From: Streptomyces sannanensis
Lineage (GTDB): Bacteria > Actinomycetota > Actinomycetes > Streptomycetales > Streptomycetaceae
Direction: 5' to 3'
NCBI RefSeq assembly: GCF_039536205.1
Contig: NZ_BAAAYL010000001.1
Coordinates: 2,232,001-2,296,000 of the forward strand
Length of the DNA stretch: 64,000 nucleotides
Under the pieces are notes generated by a model. It was not told where the DNA came from and made no database searches. It worked only from the letters and a program-made list of their open reading frames with translations. Numbering within the stretch: the first letter of the stretch is position 1; each line of letters begins with the position of its first letter. Made by a program: the position numbers and the translations under genes. Shown in pieces: positions 15,556 through 24,200 of the stretch.

Positions 15556-15593
15556 GACGTAGGTAGAACAGTCCGTACAGTTCTACCCACGTC
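15556..15593. repeat. 38-base near-perfect palindrome before the recombinase-like gene
   Basis: GACGTAGGTAGAACAGT (15556-15572) and ACAGTTCTACCCACGTC (15577-15593) are inverted arms matching at 15 of 17 positions around four bases (CCGT). It stands 37 bases upstream of the ATG at 15519. It could be an operator or an old recombination site. Confidence 0.6.
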
Positions 15594-15599
15594 CAAGTG

Positions 15600-15815
15600 A
15601 GACGCATGCTAGTTTCAGACGGCCGATGGGCAGCCGGCGTGAACCCAGCACCTGCCACAGCGCAGCTGTGGGACCTCCGTCGAGCCGTCAAGATCCCGCT
15701 TGAGCGATCTGCCAGCCGTTCCGAACGTCATGCGCCGGACACCTGAGCCCGGATTGTTTGTTGCCGTTGTCACCTCAGTCGTCGCGTTCCCCCGCGCCAA
15801 CCGCGCACAGGATAC
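15600..15815 (-). pseudogene. Possible decayed second excisionase copy
   Basis: The leader around 15781-15815 closely matches the leader of the intact excisionase (16199-16235): GCRTATCCTGTG, then GTTGGCGCGGGGG and AACGCGAC on the minus strand. Downstream, near 15640-15690, one inserted base restores a reading VPTAALWQVLG, matching VPTAALWEVLG at the end of the intact gene, but the central helix-turn-helix is missing. A 52-codon frame with a GTG start also crosses this stretch, so a small unrelated gene is the alternative. Confidence 0.4.
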
Positions 15816-15955
15816 GCAAGAACGCCGGGATGCACGCAAGGGAGGGAACAATAAGAGTCCGTAAGGTGACCCTTCGCAGCCACTGTGGAGGACGATGCCT
15901 GCAGGGCCGCCCGCTGCCGAGCACAGTGCAGACAAGGGACAGGACACTCCGGCGA

Positions 15956-16192
15956 TCAGGGGTGGGGCGTCACGCCCAGCACTTCCCAAAGAGCTGCAGT
16001 GGGCACCTTGACCACTGAGCCTAGCTTCAGCGTCCGCACCGGGAACTCGCCAGACCGCAGCAGCCCGTAGGCCTTGCTCTTCCCGATGCCCAGCGCCCGA
16101 GCTGCGGTCTCCATGCTGACGGTGAGCGGCAGTTCCAACAACTCCTGACGGGTCATCTGCGAACTGGTCGGAACCTGCGCGGTGTGTGTCAT
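15956..16192 (-). CDS. xis: Excisionase / recombination directionality factor
   Basis: 78 residues. A MerR-like winged helix-turn-helix of the excisionase type: LPLTVSMETAARALGIGKSK, AYGLLRSGEFPV, then VPTAALWEVLGV. Such proteins bind the attachment site and push the integrase toward excision. It sits 206 bases upstream of, and opposite to, the integrase gene, the standard arrangement. A GC-rich leader with GGGGGAGA precedes the ATG at 16192. The intact gene suggests the element may still excise. Confidence 0.82.
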   Translation of the reverse strand: MTHTAQVPTSSQMTRQELLELPLTVSMETAARALGIGKSKAYGLLRSGEFPVRTLKLGSVVKVPTAALWEVLGVTPHP

Positions 16193-16398
16193 GTGATTGT
16201 CGCGTTCTCCCCCGCGCCAACACCCCCACAGGATATGCCAGATGGCCCCTCATGCGGCAAGGATGAGCCCCCAGCGCACACACGGAGCCACCTGCACCAG
16301 ATCCCGCACACACAGCCACAGACCAAGCTGACTGCGGCAAGATAATGCACGTTTCACCATGAAGTGAGACCAACACGCCATCCAAGGGGGGATGACGC

Positions 16399-17967
16399 AT
16401 GTTCGAGCCGTCGTACTACAAGCGGTGCGCCTGCAAGACAGAGGCGGTCGGCGAAGACGGTCAGCCGATCCTCGGCCCGGACGGGCAGCCGAAGCTCAAG
16501 GAGCTCGGCTCCGACTGTCCCAAGCTCAAGCAGAGCGGCCACGGGTCCTGGTACTTCTACCTCGAGCTTGAGCCGGGAGAGAACGGCAAGCGCCGCCGGG
16601 TACGCCGCGGCGGGCACGCCACCAAGGACGACGCCAAGATCAAGGCGAGGGAGGTCTACGACGAGGCCAACGCCGGCGCGGACGTCCTGTCCGACGAGAC
16701 CATGCAGCAGTTCTTGGAGTCCTGGCTGCGCCGGAAGAAGAAGCTGGCTCGGACCACGGTGCACTCGTACGAGGAGCACATCAACAACTACCTGATCCCG
16801 CACCTGGGGCACATCAAGCGCCGCGACCTGCGCCCTCGCCACATTGAGGCGATGTACGACGCCCTGGAAGAAGCCAACGGGAAGCGACTCACACACCTCG
16901 CCCGCATCGAGGAGCTCAAGGCCGACGCGGCGGCCAAGAAGGCCGCGTGGGTGCGGGCCGAGACCCAGGAGGAGCGCAGGCCGGCCAGGGCAGCCTGGAT
17001 CGCGGCGAATGCGGCGCTGCGTGAGGGAAGCAAGGGCCTTCGGAAGCCGACGGGGCCGGCCACCATCCAACGGATCAACGCCACCTTGTCCTCGGCTCTC
17101 GGGTCGGCGGTGAAGAAGGGCGAGATGAGCCGCAACTGGGCGGCGATGGTCGAGCTGCCCTCCGCAAAGCGCCCGCGAGCACTGGTGTGGACAGCCCCGC
17201 GGATCGAGGAGTGGAAGCGCACCGGCGCCCGCCCCTCGCCCGTGATGGTCTGGACACCCAAGCTGACGGGCTCGTTCCTCGACCAGGTGGCCGATGACCG
17301 GCTGTACGCCCTATGGCACCTTCTGGTGTTCCGCGGCCTGCGCCGCGGTGAGGCATGCGCGCTGCCCTGGTCAGAGGTCGATCTCGAAGGAGGCTGGATC
17401 CACATCAACCAGCAGATCGTCGAGGTCGCCTACAAGACCTTCGGCGAGGAGCCGAAGGCCGACAGCGTGCGCACCATCCCGATCGACAGGGACACCGTGG
17501 CAGCCCTGCGCGTCTGGAAGAAGACGCAGGCCAAGGAACGCAAGGAGTGGTCCGGCGACAATGCCTGGACCGAGTCGGGCCGGGTGTTCACCCAGGAGGA
17601 CGGCACGGGGTATCACCCGGACTGGATGAGCCGCCGCTTCAAGCGGCTGGTCGAGGTCCTCGGCCTGCCGCCGGTGCGGCTCCACGACCTGCGGCACGGC
17701 TCGGCGACGCTGTCGCTGCTCGCGGGCACCGACATCAAGGTGGTGCAGGAGCGTCTGGGGCACTCCTCGCGGCAGATCACGTCCGACACCTACACCTCGG
17801 TGCTGCCGGAGCTGATGCACGCCGAGGCGGAGGCCCTGAGCAGCATCGTGCCACGCACCGCTGCGGCCGAGGAGAAGCCGGACCGGGGTGAGGACGCGGC
17901 CGCCGATCCGGGCGCCGACAGCGACAACCGGGAGGGCGGCGGCGATGCCCCGACGCGTGCCGCCTGA
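16399..17967 (+). CDS. int: Tyrosine site-specific integrase
   Basis: 522 residues. The catalytic C-terminal domain is complete: arginine in FRGLRRGEACAL (R315), HDLRH (H429, R432), GH in RLGHSS (about 454) and the nucleophile in SDTYTSV (Y465). The N-terminal part has an AP2-like arm-binding region (GGHATKDDAKIKAREVYDEA) and a core-binding domain with an unusually long, charged insertion (about 170-220). The enzyme recombines the phage attachment site with a tRNA 3' end; the tRNA gene begins 126 bases downstream of its stop. GGGGGGATG precedes the ATG. Confidence 0.92.
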   Translation: MFEPSYYKRCACKTEAVGEDGQPILGPDGQPKLKELGSDCPKLKQSGHGSWYFYLELEPGENGKRRRVRRGGHATKDDAKIKAREVYDEANAGADVLSDETMQQFLESWLRRKKKLARTTVHSYEEHINNYLIPHLGHIKRRDLRPRHIEAMYDALEEANGKRLTHLARIEELKADAAAKKAAWVRAETQEERRPARAAWIAANAALREGSKGLRKPTGPATIQRINATLSSALGSAVKKGEMSRNWAAMVELPSAKRPRALVWTAPRIEEWKRTGARPSPVMVWTPKLTGSFLDQVADDRLYALWHLLVFRGLRRGEACALPWSEVDLEGGWIHINQQIVEVAYKTFGEEPKADSVRTIPIDRDTVAALRVWKKTQAKERKEWSGDNAWTESGRVFTQEDGTGYHPDWMSRRFKRLVEVLGLPPVRLHDLRHGSATLSLLAGTDIKVVQERLGHSSRQITSDTYTSVLPELMHAEAEALSSIVPRTAAAEEKPDRGEDAAADPGADSDNREGGGDAPTRAA

Positions 17968-18092
17968 CGCTGCGTCCCCATCTCGTCCCCATGATCTTGG
18001 TTTTCCCGTACTCCGTTAGGGTCGGGGCGCCATCCAAGATCGCAAGAAGAGGAGAACCCCAGGTCAGAACGTTTCTGCCTGGGGCCTCGCGG
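17968..18092. other. Right attachment-site region
   Basis: Between the integrase stop and the 3' end of the tRNA gene lie a direct repeat (GTCCCCATCTC, GTCCCCATG at 17973-17992) and an inverted pair GATCTTGG (17993-18000) / CCAAGATC (18034-18041), which look like integrase or excisionase arm sites, followed by the tRNA terminator. The core of attR should be the tRNA 3' part just right of this. The matching left end is outside the window, so the exact core cannot be fixed. Confidence 0.55.
18040..18084 (-). terminator. Terminator of the CAU tRNA gene
   Basis: On the minus strand CCCCAGGCAGAAACGTTCTG folds back on the following ACCTGGGG (18057-18084) and is followed by a T-rich tail (TTCTCCTCTTCTT, 18041-18053), a typical intrinsic terminator about nine bases after the tRNA 3' end. 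Confidence 0.7.
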
Positions 18093-18166
18093 TGGGGCGG
18101 GTGGGACTCGAACCCACGGCCGACGGATTATGAGTCCGCTGCTCTAACCGGCTGAGCTACCGCCCC
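18093..18166 (-). tRNA. tRNA with anticodon CAU (Met elongator or Ile2)
   Basis: 74 bases on the minus strand with the full cloverleaf: acceptor GGGGCGG/CCGCCCC, D-arm with AGCTCAGCCGGTTAGAGC, anticodon stem around CTCATAA, and T-loop GGTTCGAGTCC. No CCA is encoded. CAU is shared by methionine tRNAs and by tRNA-Ile2 whose C34 becomes lysidine; sequence alone does not settle which. The prophage integrase sits against its 3' end, so this is the likely attB host gene. Confidence 0.95.
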
Positions 18167-18311
18167 ATGCGGCGTGTCGCGCACATTTGTACGCGCCGTG
18201 TGCCGCAGCATAGCCGCTCATACGATCTCCTGCCTCGCGTGGTCGGCTTCGCACGACCATGAGGACTGCGCTGCGGCCTGCACGGTTCCACCAGGCCCGG
18301 AACCGGACATG

Positions 18312-18332
18312 AAAAAGGACCCCGGAGGGTCC
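18312..18332 (-). terminator. Terminator after the tRNA-Asn pair
   Basis: Minus strand GGACCCTCCGGGGTCC (18332-18317) followed at once by TTTTT (18316-18312), a compact intrinsic terminator ten bases after the distal tRNA-Asn. Confidence 0.8.
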
Positions 18333-18342
18333 TCTTCCGCTG

Positions 18343-18415
18343 CTCCCCCGACTGGACTCGAACCAGTAACCTGCCGGTTAACAGCCGGCTGCTCTGCCAA
18401 TTGAGCTACAGGGGA
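18343..18415 (-). tRNA. tRNA-Asn (GTT), distal copy
   Basis: 73 bases, acceptor TCCCCTG/CGGGGGA with a G-T pair, anticodon loop with GTT, T-loop GGTTCGAGTCC. Identical over its length to the copy at 18422-18494, six bases away; transcription is leftward and both probably come from one precursor. Confidence 0.96.
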
Positions 18416-18421
18416 TCGAAG

Positions 18422-18494
18422 CTCCCCCGACTGGACTCGAACCAGTAACCTGCCGGTTAACAGCCGGCTGCTCTGCCAATTGAGCTACAGGGGA
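18422..18494 (-). tRNA. tRNA-Asn (GTT), proximal copy
   Basis: 73 bases, identical to the copy at 18343-18415, with a repeat period of 79 bases. A recent tandem duplication or gene conversion is likely. No encoded CCA. Confidence 0.96.
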
Positions 18495-18628
18495 ATGCCT
18501 CGTTGCACCGAACGTACCTACCTGGGGTTTCCCGGGCGGCGCTCGCTCGCTGCGACACATACATTAGCGCAAGCTGGGGGGTGCTCCGCCAATCGGTTCA
18601 CCCCGGACACCAGGGAAGGGTGGCAGCG

Positions 18629-18931
18629 ATGCGGTACCGCCTCACGTTCATCGCCGGAATGGCCGTCGGGTACGTACTGGGAACCCGGGCCGGGCGGGAG
18701 CGTTACGAGAAGCTGAAGAAGTCCGCGCGGCAGGTGGCGCAGAACCCGGCCCTGCGCAATGCCGTGGACTCGGCGGCGTACACCGGCCGCCAGGTGGCGG
18801 GCAAGGCGTTCACCTCGGTGAGCAGCCGGGTCGGGAACCGGATGCCGGACTCCGTGGCCTCGCGGGTGCGGTCGCTGCGTGAGCGCAGCAACAACGGCGC
18901 CGAGGACGACTGGGGCGTCAGCAACACCTGA
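18629..18931 (+). CDS. YtxH-like small membrane-associated protein
   Basis: 100 residues. Starts MRYRLTFIAGMAVGYVLGTR: one hydrophobic segment (5-19) ending in GTRAGRERYEKL, the hallmark of YtxH/GvpP-like general stress proteins, then an alanine-rich helical region and an acidic tail. GGGAAGGG lies upstream of the ATG at 18629. It is common next to tRNA genes in Streptomyces. Function in the family is poorly defined; an association with cell-envelope stress is usual. Confidence 0.65.
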   Translation: MRYRLTFIAGMAVGYVLGTRAGRERYEKLKKSARQVAQNPALRNAVDSAAYTGRQVAGKAFTSVSSRVGNRMPDSVASRVRSLRERSNNGAEDDWGVSNT

Positions 18932-18979
18932 GGCGCTACGTGCCGGTAGCACTCCTCGCGGTGCGGCAGAATCGTGTGT

Positions 18980-20422
18980 ATGGGGATAGTCGCCGGGCTG
19001 GACAGTTCATCCGCCTTCACACGCATCGTCGTCTGCGACACCGATACGGGTGCCGTGCTGCGCCAGGGGTACGCACCCCATCCGGTGGATCCGAAGGCGA
19101 CCGACGTCGATCCCCAGGCCTGGCTGCTGTCGCTCGGTGAGGCCGCGGGCGACGGTCTGCTGGAGGGCGTCCAGGCCATCGGCGTGGCCGCCCAGCAGCA
19201 CGCCCTGGTCGCCCTCGACCGACAGGGTGCTCCGGTGCGGCCGGCGATGACCGGCGCCGACAAGCGGGCGCAGGTGGCCGCGGCCGATCTGGTCGACGCG
19301 TTCGGCGGGCGGCAGGCGTGGGCCGAGGCCGTGGGGTCGGTGCCGCAGGCGGCGCAGCCGGTGGCCAAGCTGCGCTGGCTGGCCAGGACGGAGCCGGAGG
19401 CGGCTCAGCAGGTCGCGATGGTGATGCAGCCGCACGACTGGCTGGTGTGGCAGCTGCTGGGCCGGCCGGTCAGGCGGACGACGGACCGGGGAGCCGCGTC
19501 CGGTACGGGCTACTGGTCCGCGGCCACCGGCATGTACCGGCCGGACCTGGTGGAGCTGGCGCTCGGCCACCAGGCGGCGCTGCCGGAGGTGCTGGGCCCC
19601 TCCGACGCGGCCGGGATGACCCCCGAGGGGCTGCTGATCTCCGCCGGTACGGGCGAGACGATGGCCGCCGCGCTGGGGTTGGGGGTCGGGCCCGGGGACG
19701 TGGTGGTGTCGCTGGGCGCGTCCGGTTCGGTGATGGCCGTGCACCACGAGGCGCTGGCCGACCCGAGCGGCATGATCACCTCGTTCGCGGACGCCACCGG
19801 AATGCATATGCCGGTGGTGTACACGTCGAACGCGGTACGGGCACTGCGCGGCACGGCCGACATGCTGGGCACGGACCTGAAGGGACTGTCCGAGCTGGCG
19901 CTGAAGTCGACTCCGGGCTCCTGCGGCCTCGTACTGCTGCCGTATCTGGAGGGTGAGCGCACCCCGCGGCTGCCGCATGCCGCGGGCACGCTGGCCGGGC
20001 TGCGGCGCGAGTCGATGAAGCCCGAGCATCTGGCGCGGGCGTCCTTCGAGGGGATGCTCTGCTCGCTGGCGGACGCCCTGGACGTGCTGCGGGGACGCGG
20101 GGTGGAGGTGCGACGGGTGTTCCTGCTGGGGCAGGCCGCCGAACTTCCTGCCGTACAGGCCGCGGCACCGGCGCTGCTCGGGGGCCAGGTCGTCGTACCG
20201 CAGCCCGCGGACTACACGGCGCTGGGCGCGGCCCGGCAGGCGGCCTGGGCGCTGGGTGTGGCGCACGGAACACTGACCCCGCAGACCCCGCCGGCCTGGC
20301 AGGGCGCGGCCGCTCAGGTGTTCGAGCCGGGCGAGGAGCTGGCGGCGGGACAGGCGGTGCGGCAGCAGTACGTGACGACACGTGAGCAGATCCACCCCGG
20401 GGCGTTCGGCGCGGAGTCGTGA
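18980..20422 (+). CDS. xylB: FGGY-family carbohydrate kinase, xylulokinase-like
   Basis: 480 residues. Phosphorylates a sugar, probably D-xylulose, with ATP. The N-terminus GIVAGLDSSSAFTRIVV is the phosphate-binding strand-turn of the actin-like fold; AIGVAAQQHALVALD, MTGADKRAQ, MQPHDWLVWQLLG and the later glycine motif LGASGSVMAV plus LPYLEGERTPRLPHAAG fit xylulokinases. The serine-rich first loop (DSSS instead of D-x-G-T) is common in actinobacterial members. ATG at 18980 is preceded within 8-13 bases by CAGAAT, so the mRNA may be leaderless; a GTG two codons upstream is the alternative. Confidence 0.75.
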   Translation: MGIVAGLDSSSAFTRIVVCDTDTGAVLRQGYAPHPVDPKATDVDPQAWLLSLGEAAGDGLLEGVQAIGVAAQQHALVALDRQGAPVRPAMTGADKRAQVAAADLVDAFGGRQAWAEAVGSVPQAAQPVAKLRWLARTEPEAAQQVAMVMQPHDWLVWQLLGRPVRRTTDRGAASGTGYWSAATGMYRPDLVELALGHQAALPEVLGPSDAAGMTPEGLLISAGTGETMAAALGLGVGPGDVVVSLGASGSVMAVHHEALADPSGMITSFADATGMHMPVVYTSNAVRALRGTADMLGTDLKGLSELALKSTPGSCGLVLLPYLEGERTPRLPHAAGTLAGLRRESMKPEHLARASFEGMLCSLADALDVLRGRGVEVRRVFLLGQAAELPAVQAAAPALLGGQVVVPQPADYTALGAARQAAWALGVAHGTLTPQTPPAWQGAAAQVFEPGEELAAGQAVRQQYVTTREQIHPGAFGAES

Positions 20423-20541
20423 ATCCGCCTGGCGCACACCGGTCTTGACCGGGACTTGGCAAAATCACTTGGGGTTCCGGCGGGTGCTTGTCGGAAGATG
20501 GGCTGAAGCCCCCCGATCCTGACGACCCCGAGAGACTACGC

Positions 20542-22275
20542 GTGCTCATTCGACTCCTGCGGACCCATCTGAGTCCGTACAAGAAACCGATACTCCTGCT
20601 GGTGGCGCTCCAACTGCTACAGACGGGCGCCACCCTGTATCTGCCCACCCTGAACGCGGACATCATCGACAAGGGTGTCATCAGAGGAGACACGGGCTAC
20701 ATCCTGCGGTTCGGCGGCCTCATGGTCGCGGTCAGCGTCCTTCAGGTCGCCTGCAACATCGGGGCGGTCTTCTTCGGCGCCAGGACCGCGGCGGCGCTCG
20801 GCCGGGATGTGCGCGGCGCCGTCTTCGACCGGGTGCAGTCGTTCTCCGCACGCGAGCTGGGACACTTCGGCGCCCCCTCGTTGATCACCCGCACCACCAA
20901 TGACGTCCAGCAGGTCCAGATGCTGACGCTGATGGCGTTCACGATGATGGTCTCGGCACCGATCATGTTCGTGGGCGGCATCATCATGGCCCTCGGCCTG
21001 GACGTGCCGATGTCGGGGGTGCTGCTCGCCGTGGGACCGGTCCTCGGTGTCGCGGTCGGCCTGATCGTACGGAAGATGCGACCGCTGTTCCGCACCATGC
21101 AGGAGCGGCTGGACACGGTGAACCGGGTGCTGCGCGAGCAGATCACCGGCAACCGGGTGATCCGCGCCTTCGTGAAGGACGCGTACGAGCAGGAGCGGTT
21201 CCGTGGGGCGAACACCGAGCTGACGGACGTCTCGCTGTCGACCGGACGGCTGATGGCGCTGATGTTCCCGACCGTGATGACGGTCTCGAACATCGCGTGC
21301 GTGGCCCTGATCTGGTTCGGCGCTCACCGCATCGACAGCGGAGGGATGGAGATCGGTGCGCTGACGGCCTTTCTCGCCTATCTGATGCAGATCGTGATGG
21401 CCGTGATGATGGCCACCTTCATGTTCATGATGGTGCCGCGCGCCGAGGTCTGCGCCGAGCGGATCGAGGAGGCGCTGGGCACGGAGACCAGTGTGGTCCC
21501 GCCCACCGCGCCGGTACGGGAGCTGGCCTCGCACGGCCACCTGGAGGTGCGGGGCGCGGAGTTCCGCTATCCGGGTGCCGAGGAGCCGGTGCTGCGCGCC
21601 GTGAACCTGGTCGCCCGGCCCGGCGAGACGACCGCGGTCATCGGATCGACGGGCAGCGGCAAGTCGACACTTCTGGGGCTCGTACCGCGGCTGTCCGATG
21701 TGACGGACGGCGAGGTGCTGGTCGGCGGCGTGGACGTGCGCACACTGGACCCGGCGGTGCTGTCGCGGACGGTCGGCCTGGTGCCGCAGAAGCCGTACCT
21801 CTTCTCCGGTACGGTCGCCACGAACCTGCGGTACGGCAATCCGGACGCGACCGACGAGGAGCTGTGGCGGGCCCTGGAGGTCGCCCAGGCCAGGGACTTC
21901 GTGGAGCGGTTGGATGGCGGGCTGAACGCGCCCGTCGCGCAGGGCGGCACGAATGTCTCGGGCGGTCAGCGGCAGCGGCTTGCGATCGCGCGGGTGCTGG
22001 TGGCCCGGCCGGAGATCTATCTCTTCGACGATTCCTTCTCGGCGCTGGACTACGCCACCGACGCCGCGCTGCGCGCTGCGCTGGCCGGTGAGACAGCGGA
22101 CGCCACCGTGGTGATCGTCGCGCAGCGGGTGTCCACGATCCGTGACGCCGACCGGATCGTGGTCCTCGACGAGGGCCGGGTCGTCGGCGCCGGTCGGCAC
22201 CACGAGCTGATGGCGGACAACGAGACCTACCGGGAGATCGTCCTCTCCCAGCTGACGGAGGCGGAGGCCGCATGA
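20542..22275 (+). CDS. ABC exporter half-transporter, degenerate-site subunit
   Basis: 577 residues with six membrane helices (about 15-305) fused to an ATPase. The ATPase has Walker A GSTGSGKST, signature VSGGQRQRL and Walker B IYLFDDSFSALD, where the catalytic glutamate after the Walker B aspartate is aspartate. With the next gene it should form a heterodimer like BmrCD or TM287/288, exporting drugs or lipids. I chose GTG 20542 (MLIRLLRTHLSPYKKP), the usual family start, with GAGAG upstream; a TTG at 20488 would add 18 residues. Overlaps the next gene by four bases. Confidence 0.85.
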   Translation: MLIRLLRTHLSPYKKPILLLVALQLLQTGATLYLPTLNADIIDKGVIRGDTGYILRFGGLMVAVSVLQVACNIGAVFFGARTAAALGRDVRGAVFDRVQSFSARELGHFGAPSLITRTTNDVQQVQMLTLMAFTMMVSAPIMFVGGIIMALGLDVPMSGVLLAVGPVLGVAVGLIVRKMRPLFRTMQERLDTVNRVLREQITGNRVIRAFVKDAYEQERFRGANTELTDVSLSTGRLMALMFPTVMTVSNIACVALIWFGAHRIDSGGMEIGALTAFLAYLMQIVMAVMMATFMFMMVPRAEVCAERIEEALGTETSVVPPTAPVRELASHGHLEVRGAEFRYPGAEEPVLRAVNLVARPGETTAVIGSTGSGKSTLLGLVPRLSDVTDGEVLVGGVDVRTLDPAVLSRTVGLVPQKPYLFSGTVATNLRYGNPDATDEELWRALEVAQARDFVERLDGGLNAPVAQGGTNVSGGQRQRLAIARVLVARPEIYLFDDSFSALDYATDAALRAALAGETADATVVIVAQRVSTIRDADRIVVLDEGRVVGAGRHHELMADNETYREIVLSQLTEAEAA

Positions 22276-24200
22276 GTGGCGGACCCATGGCACGCATGAT
22301 GGGCGGCGGGCCCGCCCAGCGGTCGATCGACTTCAAGGGATCCGGAAAGCGGCTGCTGCGGCAGCTGGCCCCGGAGCGGACCACGCTCTGGGTGATGCTG
22401 TTCGCCACGGTGCTCAGCGTGGCGGGCTCGGTGGCCGGTCCGCTGGTCCTGGGCCGGGCCACCGACCAGGTCTTCGCCGGGGTCGTCGGCCGGCAGATGC
22501 CGGAAGGGCTGACCAAGGAGCAGGTCCTCGAGAGCATGCGGCAGAAGGGCGACGACGGGATCGCCGACATGCTCTCCGGAACGGACTTCACCCCGGGCCA
22601 GGGCATCGACTTCGACGCCGTCGGCCGCGTACTGCTGCTCGTGCTCGCGGTGTACGTGGCCTCCGGGCTGCTGATGCTGGTCGCGACCCGTATGGGCAAC
22701 CGGGCGATCAACCGGACCATGTTCCGGATGCGTCAGGACGTACAGACGAAGCTGTCGCGGCTGCCGCTGTCGTACTTCGACCGGGCCCAGCGCGGCGAGG
22801 TGCTCAGCCGGGCCACGAACGACATAGACAACGTCGGCCAGACAATGCAGCAGTCGATGGGCCAGCTCATCAACTCGCTGCTCACCATCATCGGTGTGCT
22901 GGCCATGATGTTCTGGGTCTCGCCGCTGCTGGCGCTGGTCGCGCTGGTCACCGTGCCGCTGTCGGTGGTCGTGGCCACCCGGGTCGGCAAGCGGTCGCAG
23001 CCGCACTTCGTACAGCAGTGGCAGTCCACCGGCACCCTGAACGCGCACATCGAGGAGATGTACACCGGACATGCGCTGGTGAAGGTCTTCGGACGGCAGA
23101 AGGAGTCGGCCGAGGCCTTCGCCGAGCACAACGAAGCGCTCTACCAGGCGAGTTTCAAGGCACAGCTCATGACCGGTGTCATGCAGCCGCTGATGATGTT
23201 CGTCTCGAACCTCAACTATGTGCTGGTGGCGGTCGTCGGCGGACTGCGGGTCGCCTCGGGAAGCCTGTCGATCGGCGATGTGCAGGCCTTCATCCAGTAC
23301 TCGCGGCAGTTCTCCATGCCGCTCACCCAGGTCGCCTCGATGGCGAACCTGGTGCAGTCCGGGGTCGCCTCGGCCGAGCGGGTATTCGAACTGCTCGACG
23401 CGGAGGAGCAGACGGCGGACAGCTCGGTGTCCGCACAGCCCGACGAACTGCTCGGCGCGGTCGCACTCGACCGCGTGTCGTTCCAGTACGAGCCGGACAA
23501 GCCGCTCATCGAGGATCTGTCGCTGAAGGTCGAACCCGGCCAGACGGTCGCGATCGTCGGCCCGACCGGCGCCGGCAAGACCACGCTGGTCAATCTGCTG
23601 ATGCGGTTCTACGAGGTGACGGGCGGCCGGATCGCCCTGGACGGGGCCGACATCGCCGAGATGTCCCGCGACGAACTGCGTTCCGGCATCGGCATGGTGC
23701 TCCAGGACACCTGGCTCTTCGGAGGCACCATCGCGGACAACATCGCCTACGGCGCGAACCGTGACGTGACCCGCGAGGAGATCGAGGAGGCGGCGCGAGC
23801 CGCGCACGCCGACCGCTTCATCCGTACCCTGCCGGACGGCTACGACACCGTCATCGACGACGAGGGCACCGGGGTCAGCGCGGGCGAGAAGCAGCTCATC
23901 ACCATCGCCCGGGCCTTCCTGTCCGATCCGGTGATCCTGGTGCTGGACGAGGCGACCAGCTCGGTCGACACCCGTACCGAGGTGCTCATCCAGAAGGCCA
24001 TGGCCCGGCTGGCCCACGGCCGCACCAGCTTCGTCATCGCCCACCGTCTCTCCACCATCCGGGACGCCGACGTCATCCTGGTCATGGAGAACGGCTCGAT
24101 CGTCGAACAGGGCACCCACGACGAACTGCTGGCCTCGGATGGTGCCTACGCCCGGCTGTACGCGGCGCAGTTCGCGCAGGCGGTGGCCGAGGTCGATTAG
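22272..24200 (+). CDS. ABC exporter half-transporter, catalytic-glutamate subunit
   Basis: 642 residues. The longer N-terminal region contains an acidic insertion (EGLTKEQVLESMRQKGDDGI) between the first two of six membrane helices, typical of the larger partner in actinobacterial pairs. Walker A GPTGAGKTT and Walker B ILVLDEATSSVD with intact glutamate, while its signature motif is VSAGEKQL instead of LSGGQ. Together with the upstream subunit this leaves one consensus and one degenerate ATP site. ATGA overlap with the upstream gene shows one operon. Ends in TAG at 24200, where a repeat element starts. Confidence 0.87.
   Translation: MSGGPMARMMGGGPAQRSIDFKGSGKRLLRQLAPERTTLWVMLFATVLSVAGSVAGPLVLGRATDQVFAGVVGRQMPEGLTKEQVLESMRQKGDDGIADMLSGTDFTPGQGIDFDAVGRVLLLVLAVYVASGLLMLVATRMGNRAINRTMFRMRQDVQTKLSRLPLSYFDRAQRGEVLSRATNDIDNVGQTMQQSMGQLINSLLTIIGVLAMMFWVSPLLALVALVTVPLSVVVATRVGKRSQPHFVQQWQSTGTLNAHIEEMYTGHALVKVFGRQKESAEAFAEHNEALYQASFKAQLMTGVMQPLMMFVSNLNYVLVAVVGGLRVASGSLSIGDVQAFIQYSRQFSMPLTQVASMANLVQSGVASAERVFELLDAEEQTADSSVSAQPDELLGAVALDRVSFQYEPDKPLIEDLSLKVEPGQTVAIVGPTGAGKTTLVNLLMRFYEVTGGRIALDGADIAEMSRDELRSGIGMVLQDTWLFGGTIADNIAYGANRDVTREEIEEAARAAHADRFIRTLPDGYDTVIDDEGTGVSAGEKQLITIARAFLSDPVILVLDEATSSVDTRTEVLIQKAMARLAHGRTSFVIAHRLSTIRDADVILVMENGSIVEQGTHDELLASDGAYARLYAAQFAQAVAEVD

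Noticed and set aside
15556..15593. LexA/SOS box before the recombinase-like gene
   Set aside because: GAAC and GTTC halves are ten bases apart, whereas the actinobacterial SOS box has about four between them.
1..18092. Calling the element a complete inducible phage
   Set aside because: Capsid, tail, lysis and the left attachment site lie outside the window, so completeness cannot be judged.
18093..18494. Biosynthetic gene cluster or rRNA near the tRNA genes
   Set aside because: No such genes are present; the neighbourhood is tRNAs and ordinary metabolism.
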